From contig CAMFEL010000078.1 of the NCBI GenBank assembly GCA_945949385.1, positions 1 to 9,338 of the forward strand: 9,338 nt of DNA, in the 5' to 3' direction. Positions 6,192 through 9,338 of this stretch are shown here, in pieces. This stretch comes from an uncultured Clostridia bacterium (GTDB lineage: Bacteria > Bacillota > Clostridia > Oscillospirales > CAG-272). The stretch's first letter is position 1, and every line of letters begins with the position of its first letter. Both the position numbers and the translations under genes were made by a program. The notes beneath the pieces are model-generated. The model was not told the origin of the DNA. It saw nothing but the letters and a program-made list of their open reading frames with translations, and did not search any database.

Positions 6192-6953
6192 TTATTTTTC
6201 CTGTGTTCGCGCCCTGTCGGCTTCAACCGAGTCAATTATTGCCGAGGCTATGCAAAGCGACAGCTTTTTTCTGTATTCTTCGTCTTTAAGGCGCTCTCTC
6301 TCGCTGTCGTTTGACAGAAATCCGCACTCTACAAGCACTGCGGGCATTTCGGCGCGGTTCAGTATGTATATGGAGCTTCCCGCTTTTTTCGTCATTCTTT
6401 CGTTGTCGGGCTGAAGGTATGTTTTCGTATATTCCTGTATTCTGTCAGCCAATGCTACGGACTGCCCGGAGCTTTGGGAGTAATAAACCTGAAGTCCGCT
6501 GTACTTCTTATCGGGAAATTTGTTCATATGGATACTGACAAGGTACCCTGCGCCGCTTTCACCGGCAAAACGGAGTCTGTTTTTCAGATCGTACACCTTC
6601 TTTTTTCCCTTGTAGTTATCAAGCTCGCCGTACATATCGTACAGAAGGGTGTCCTCCTCTCTTGTAAGCACGGCACTGTATCCGGCGGCGTTGAGAATAT
6701 CGCGCAAATTTTCGGAAACCTTGAGATTCAGCTCCTTTTCCGTAGTTCCGTCCTCCGCAGAGCAGCCGCCGTCCTCTCCTCCGTGACCGGGGTCGATGAC
6801 CACTGTGGGCGGTGTGACGGCGGCTGACACCTGAGCGCTGTTTTTGTCGCCGCGCATAATCAGCTTATCCATATTCCCGAGAGCAATACCAACTCCCCCG
6901 AGAGTCAGTCCCAGCGCCGTAAAGGCGCATATCCATTGCAGCTTCTTATTCAT
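6192..6953 (-). CDS. cwlD: N-acetylmuramoyl-L-alanine amidase, CwlD-like (Amidase_3)
   Basis: Zinc amidase that cuts the bond between N-acetylmuramic acid and L-alanine in peptidoglycan. In spore formers CwlD works with PdaA to make muramic delta-lactam in the spore cortex. The 253 residues comprise an N-terminal membrane anchor or signal (about 5-27), a short linker and an Amidase_3 domain from about 50. Likely zinc ligands are H57 in VVIDPGHGGEDGG, E74 in EKELNL and H142 in SIHMN. The catalytic Glu is E209 in PAVLVECGFLSN. The block KKYSGLQVYYS and the overall length resemble CwlD more than the multidomain autolysins, and there are no SH3 or SPOR repeats. The frame is open to 7043, but the preferred start is the ATG at 6953 with AAAGGACA seven bases upstream; longer versions would run through the upstream promoter region and into the terminator. 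It appears to be transcribed alone and may read through into radA. The family is secure; the CwlD assignment is moderately so. Confidence 0.9.
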   Translation of the reverse strand: MNKKLQWICAFTALGLTLGGVGIALGNMDKLIMRGDKNSAQVSAAVTPPTVVIDPGHGGEDGGCSAEDGTTEKELNLKVSENLRDILNAAGYSAVLTREEDTLLYDMYGELDNYKGKKKVYDLKNRLRFAGESGAGYLVSIHMNKFPDKKYSGLQVYYSQSSGQSVALADRIQEYTKTYLQPDNERMTKKAGSSIYILNRAEMPAVLVECGFLSNDSERERLKDEEYRKKLSLCIASAIIDSVEADRARTQEK

Positions 6954-6960
6954 ATTATTC

Positions 6961-6968
6961 TGTCCTTT
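6961..6968 (-). promoter_or_regulatory. Ribosome binding site that fixes the amidase start
   Basis: AAAGGACA seven bases before the ATG at 6953. The protein then begins MNKKLQW and runs into a hydrophobic segment, as expected of an exported amidase. Confidence 0.7.
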
Positions 6969-6988
6969 CGGATAAAAAGATTGCACTA

Positions 6989-7020
6989 TGATAATATGAA
7001 GTATCTCCCTGCGATAGAAG
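6989..7020 (-). promoter_or_regulatory. Possible promoter of the amidase gene
   Basis: Between the deaminase terminator and the amidase start, the minus strand carries CATATTAT (6998-6991). It contains TATTAT, five of six matches to a sigma-A -10 box, but no good -35 lies 16-18 bases upstream. CATATTAT also resembles the -10 of sporulation sigma factors (sigma-E CATACAnT, sigma-G CATACTA), again with a poor -35. A promoter is expected here because a terminator lies directly upstream. Its class is uncertain. Confidence 0.35.
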
Positions 7021-7021
7021 T

Positions 7022-7073
7022 AAAAAAGGACGGCGCCGGACACCTGTCACAGCAAGATGTCCTGTCCGTCCTT
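7022..7073 (-). terminator. Intrinsic terminator after the deaminase gene
   Basis: On the minus strand, AAGGACGG (7073-7066) pairs with CCGTCCTT (7033-7026), and an inner GGACA/TGTCC stem (7062-7058 with 7042-7038) continues the hairpin across a small internal loop. The descending arm runs into TTTTTT (7027-7022). It begins 14 bases past the deaminase stop codon and closes the mutL-tgt-deaminase unit. Confidence 0.85.
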
Positions 7074-7086
7074 AATTGTCTGAAAC

Positions 7087-7479
7087 TCATATCCACCAAT
7101 CCGGAGTCAGCTCTCCGAGAGTTTTTACCGTTCCCGATTCATAGTCCGTCATAATTTCAACATCACGATAATTGTCCGGCATAAGCTGAGTCATAAACTC
7201 TCTGCATGCACCGCATGGCGCGCCTGTTTTTCCGTCAGACATAATCGCAATAACCCGTCTTATTTCATTCTCTCCGTTTGTAATCATATTGAAAATTGCG
7301 TTGCGCTCTGCGCATATTCCCAGAGTGCAGGCAGTGTCGACGCACACACCCACATATATTTTGCCCGAGGCGGATTCTACTGCCGCTGCCACGCTGCCTG
7401 CGTAAATCTTCTCCGATACAGTTCTCGGACTCCGAACGGATACGGCGGCATCGTACATTCTCTTCCAAACCTCATCCAT
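7087..7479 (-). CDS. Cytidine-deaminase-fold protein, divergent substrate site
   Basis: 130-residue zinc deaminase of the cytidine/blasticidin-S deaminase group, the usual length for a homotetrameric cytidine deaminase. Zinc ligands are C56 in ICAERNA and C89 and C92 in PCGACRE; E58 is the proton shuttle. By comparison with Bacillus cytidine deaminase, the Asn and Glu that hold the ribose 3'-OH (NIE before the active-site helix) are replaced by C46 and D48 in VCVDTACT, and this loop looks one residue shorter. Cytidine is therefore not assured as the substrate; a modified nucleoside or another amino-pyrimidine is possible, and no cdd symbol is given. The protein ends in LGELTPDWWI. The ATG at 7479 has GGGAGA seven bases upstream. 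It lies 36 bases after tgt and is followed directly by a terminator, so it is the last gene of the mutL-tgt unit. Confidence 0.87.
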   Translation of the reverse strand: MDEVWKRMYDAAVSVRSPRTVSEKIYAGSVAAAVESASGKIYVGVCVDTACTLGICAERNAIFNMITNGENEIRRVIAIMSDGKTGAPCGACREFMTQLMPDNYRDVEIMTDYESGTVKTLGELTPDWWI

Positions 7480-7515
7480 ACTTATATCTCCCGGTTTTCT
7501 TTACATATTCATACT

Positions 7516-8652
7516 TTAATCCTCCGCTCTTTCGGCAAGAAGGTTGTGATATTTTTCGTAAAATGACTCAAAATACCCGCCGTCAAGAGCCTCCCGGATC
7601 TTTTTGGTAAGTTCATTGTAGAAATATAGATTATGCGTTACCGCAAGCCTCATTCCCACCGCCTCTTTTGCCTTTATAAGATGGCGTATATAAGAGCGGG
7701 AATGTCTGCGGCAGGCGGGACAGCCGCAGTCCTCGTCTATGGGACGCGGGTCTCTGGCGTATTTTTCGTTCATAAGGTTAAGCTTGCCCTTCCACGAAAA
7801 CACATTTCCGTGGCGCGCATTTCTGGAGGGCATAACACAGTCGAAAAAGTCAACTCCCAGATGCACCGCCTCCAGAATATTCTGCGGAGTGCCTACGCCC
7901 ATAAGATAGCGAGGCTTATTTTCCGGCATATAAGGCTCTACGGCGGAAATGATACGGTACATCTCTTCGGCGCTCTCACCTACGGCAAGTCCGCCAATGG
8001 CGTAGCCGTCGCAGTCGAGAGAGGCAATCTTTTTCATATGGTCAATACGCAGATCCTCGTAGGTACTGCCCTGATTTATGCCGAACAGCATCTGGCGGGG
8101 ATTTACGGTGTCGGGCAGTGCGTTGAGTCTTGCAAGCTCCGTTTTGCACCTTTCGAGCCAGCGGTAAGTACGCTCGCAGGACTGCTTTGTATAGTTATAC
8201 TCCGCCGGGTTTTCAATACACTCGTCAAATGCCATGGCAATGGTAGAGCCCAGATTTGACTGTATCTGCATACTTTCCTCGGGACCCATGAAAATGCGCT
8301 TGCCGTCTATATGAGAGGCGAAATATACTCCCTCCTCGCGGATTTTGCGCAGAGAGGAAAGGGAGAACACCTGAAATCCGCCGCTGTCTGTAAGGATAGG
8401 GTGCTTCCAGCCCGTAAAGCCCTGAAGTCCGCCCATATCGTGAACAAGTCTGTCACCGGGTCTCAGATGCAGGTGATAAGTATTGGAAAGCATGACCTGA
8501 CAGCCTACCTGCTCAAGGTCATAGGCGTCAAGGCCGCCTTTTATGGCAGCGCAGGTGGCAACATTCATAAATACGGGGGTCTGCACCGTGCCGTGAGGTG
8601 TTTCAAACTCACCGCGTCTTGCTCTTCCCTCTTTTTTCAGAAGCTTAAACAT
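7516..8652 (-). CDS. tgt: tRNA-guanine transglycosylase (queuine/preQ1 tRNA-ribosyltransferase)
   Basis: Replaces guanine 34 in the GUN anticodons of tRNA-Asp, -Asn, -His and -Tyr with preQ1, the committed step of queuosine formation, or with queuine in salvage organisms. Full length at 378 residues. Visible motifs are LSNTYHLHLRPG (55-66), TDSGGFQVFSL (88-98, with the general acid/base D89), GGLAVGE (220-226) and FDCVMPSRNARHG (270-282, probable nucleophile D271). The zinc site is C309, C311, C314 and H340. C145 in FDEC and V224 in GGLAVGE match the Cys/Val pair that favours preQ1 in the Zymomonas enzyme, where eukaryotic enzymes have Val and Gly. The base used is therefore probably preQ1, by inference. 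The ATG at 8652 has AAGGAA about six bases upstream. It lies 18 bases after mutL and 36 before the deaminase gene. The common partners queA and yajC are not next to it. Confidence 0.97.
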   Translation of the reverse strand: MFKLLKKEGRARRGEFETPHGTVQTPVFMNVATCAAIKGGLDAYDLEQVGCQVMLSNTYHLHLRPGDRLVHDMGGLQGFTGWKHPILTDSGGFQVFSLSSLRKIREEGVYFASHIDGKRIFMGPEESMQIQSNLGSTIAMAFDECIENPAEYNYTKQSCERTYRWLERCKTELARLNALPDTVNPRQMLFGINQGSTYEDLRIDHMKKIASLDCDGYAIGGLAVGESAEEMYRIISAVEPYMPENKPRYLMGVGTPQNILEAVHLGVDFFDCVMPSRNARHGNVFSWKGKLNLMNEKYARDPRPIDEDCGCPACRRHSRSYIRHLIKAKEAVGMRLAVTHNLYFYNELTKKIREALDGGYFESFYEKYHNLLAERAED

Positions 8653-8670
8653 ATATATTCCTTTTCTGAG

Positions 8671-9338
8671 TTACTTTAATCTGTCGAACTGTCTGTCTAT
8701 GGAGCTTTTTTTGATTTCAAAGGCAACGGGTCTGCCGTGGGGACAGGTCTTTATGACGGCTCCGTCCTCGCCCGGCTCTTTCAGCAGTCTGTCGCATATC
8801 CAGCGGATATGCTCCGTGCCGTAGACTCTGCCGCCTTTTATGGCCGCTTTGCAGGACGCCTGATACAGCTTTGCCTCGAAATACTTCGCCTGAGTTGTTT
8901 CAACCGTTCCGCTTCCCGCGCTGAGCACGGACAAAAGCTCCTCCATCATATCCTGTGCCGCGTCTCTGCCAAGCTCCTGCGGAATCTCGCTGACAGAAAG
9001 CTCGCCGCTTTTTTCGTCAAGAGTATAACTGAAGCCTACGGAGCGTATCTTATCGCCGTATTCGCTGAGCGCCTGCATTTCTTCGCCGTCAAGGCTTATC
9101 TTCAGCGGGAACATAAGGATCTGCGAGTGGCGCTCCTTTTCGCTCATTCTGCGGCACAGCTCGTCAAAGAGGATTCTCTCGTGAGCCGCGTGCTTATCCA
9201 CAATCAGAAGTCTGTCTTCAAGCTGCAATATAACATAGCAATTGTACGCTTCGCCGAGAATAGTGTAGTCGGGAATTTTTCCGTCCGCGGGGTCTTTTAC
9301 CGGGGGCTGTGTTTCGGTGGTCTGCGTTTCTTCCGGCT
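8671..9338 (-). CDS. mutL: DNA mismatch repair protein MutL, C-terminal part (cut by the window edge)
   Basis: The frame is open to the right edge, so the true start and the N-terminal GHKL ATPase domain lie outside; 221 codons are visible. They begin with a Pro/Thr/Glu-rich linker (PEETQTTETQPPVKDP), then a full C-terminal dimerisation/endonuclease domain starting at IPDYTILGEAYNCYVI. The endonuclease motif appears as DKHAAHERILFDE. The other conserved metal-site blocks are SCKAAIKGG and CPHGRP. MutL with these motifs nicks the DNA strand in mismatch repair of bacteria that lack MutH, unlike the Escherichia coli protein. In the DQHA(X)2E(X)4E consensus the Gln is Lys and the last Glu is Asp here, followed by Glu. 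The protein ends SSIDRQFDRLK. tgt begins 18 bases downstream. The codon at 9228 is TTG inside the gene and is not a start. Confidence 0.95.
   Translation of the reverse strand, partial: PEETQTTETQPPVKDPADGKIPDYTILGEAYNCYVILQLEDRLLIVDKHAAHERILFDELCRRMSEKERHSQILMFPLKISLDGEEMQALSEYGDKIRSVGFSYTLDEKSGELSVSEIPQELGRDAAQDMMEELLSVLSAGSGTVETTQAKYFEAKLYQASCKAAIKGGRVYGTEHIRWICDRLLKEPGEDGAVIKTCPHGRPVAFEIKKSSIDRQFDRLK

Noticed and set aside
6954..7043. 30-residue N-terminal extension of the amidase
   Set aside because: It would begin inside the terminator hairpin of the preceding gene. The inner ATG at 6953 has a good ribosome site and starts a normal signal/anchor segment.

Overview
This window looks like housekeeping chromosome from a fermentative, low- to mid-G+C Firmicute, most likely a clostridial gut or rumen bacterium of the Oscillospiraceae/Ruminococcaceae type. 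The evidence is a cellobiose phosphorylase of the clostridial kind, an endonuclease-type MutL, a CwlD-like amidase typical of spore formers, strong AGGAGG-type ribosome sites and very tight gene packing. Base composition looks near 50% G+C by eye. The genus cannot be fixed from the sequence alone. All nine genes lie on the minus strand, so transcription runs from the right end to the left, and there is no gene-free stretch over 300 bases.

Right part (9338 to 7022): the C-terminal end of mutL (cut by the window edge), then tgt (tRNA queuosine/preQ1 insertion) and a divergent cytidine-deaminase-fold gene, with gaps of 18 and 36 bases. This unit ends at a clear intrinsic terminator at 7022-7073. 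Middle (6953 to 6192): a single N-acetylmuramoyl-L-alanine amidase gene with its own short upstream region. Left part (6190 to 57): a good sigma-A promoter (TTGCAA, 17 bases, extended TATAAT) starts radA, followed by a membrane-anchored DUF218 (YdcF/SanA-type) protein, thiamine pyrophosphokinase, a HAD phosphatase and cellobiose phosphorylase. This unit closes with a hairpin terminator at about 57-91. The first 51 bases hold two further hairpins and no gene I can recognise.

Functionally the window mixes DNA repair (MutL, RadA), tRNA modification (Tgt), nucleoside or base-analogue deamination, cell-wall hydrolysis, cofactor salvage (thiamine to thiamine diphosphate) and energy-saving cellobiose breakdown. 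The tightest link is between thiamine pyrophosphokinase and the HAD phosphatase, whose reading frames overlap by four bases (ATGA). Together they could turn thiamine monophosphate into thiamine and then into the diphosphate cofactor. I found no mobile element, CRISPR array, tRNA, rRNA or clear riboswitch, and no convincing new multi-gene system. The most useful leads are the HAD partner of thiamine pyrophosphokinase and the deaminase with altered ribose-binding positions.
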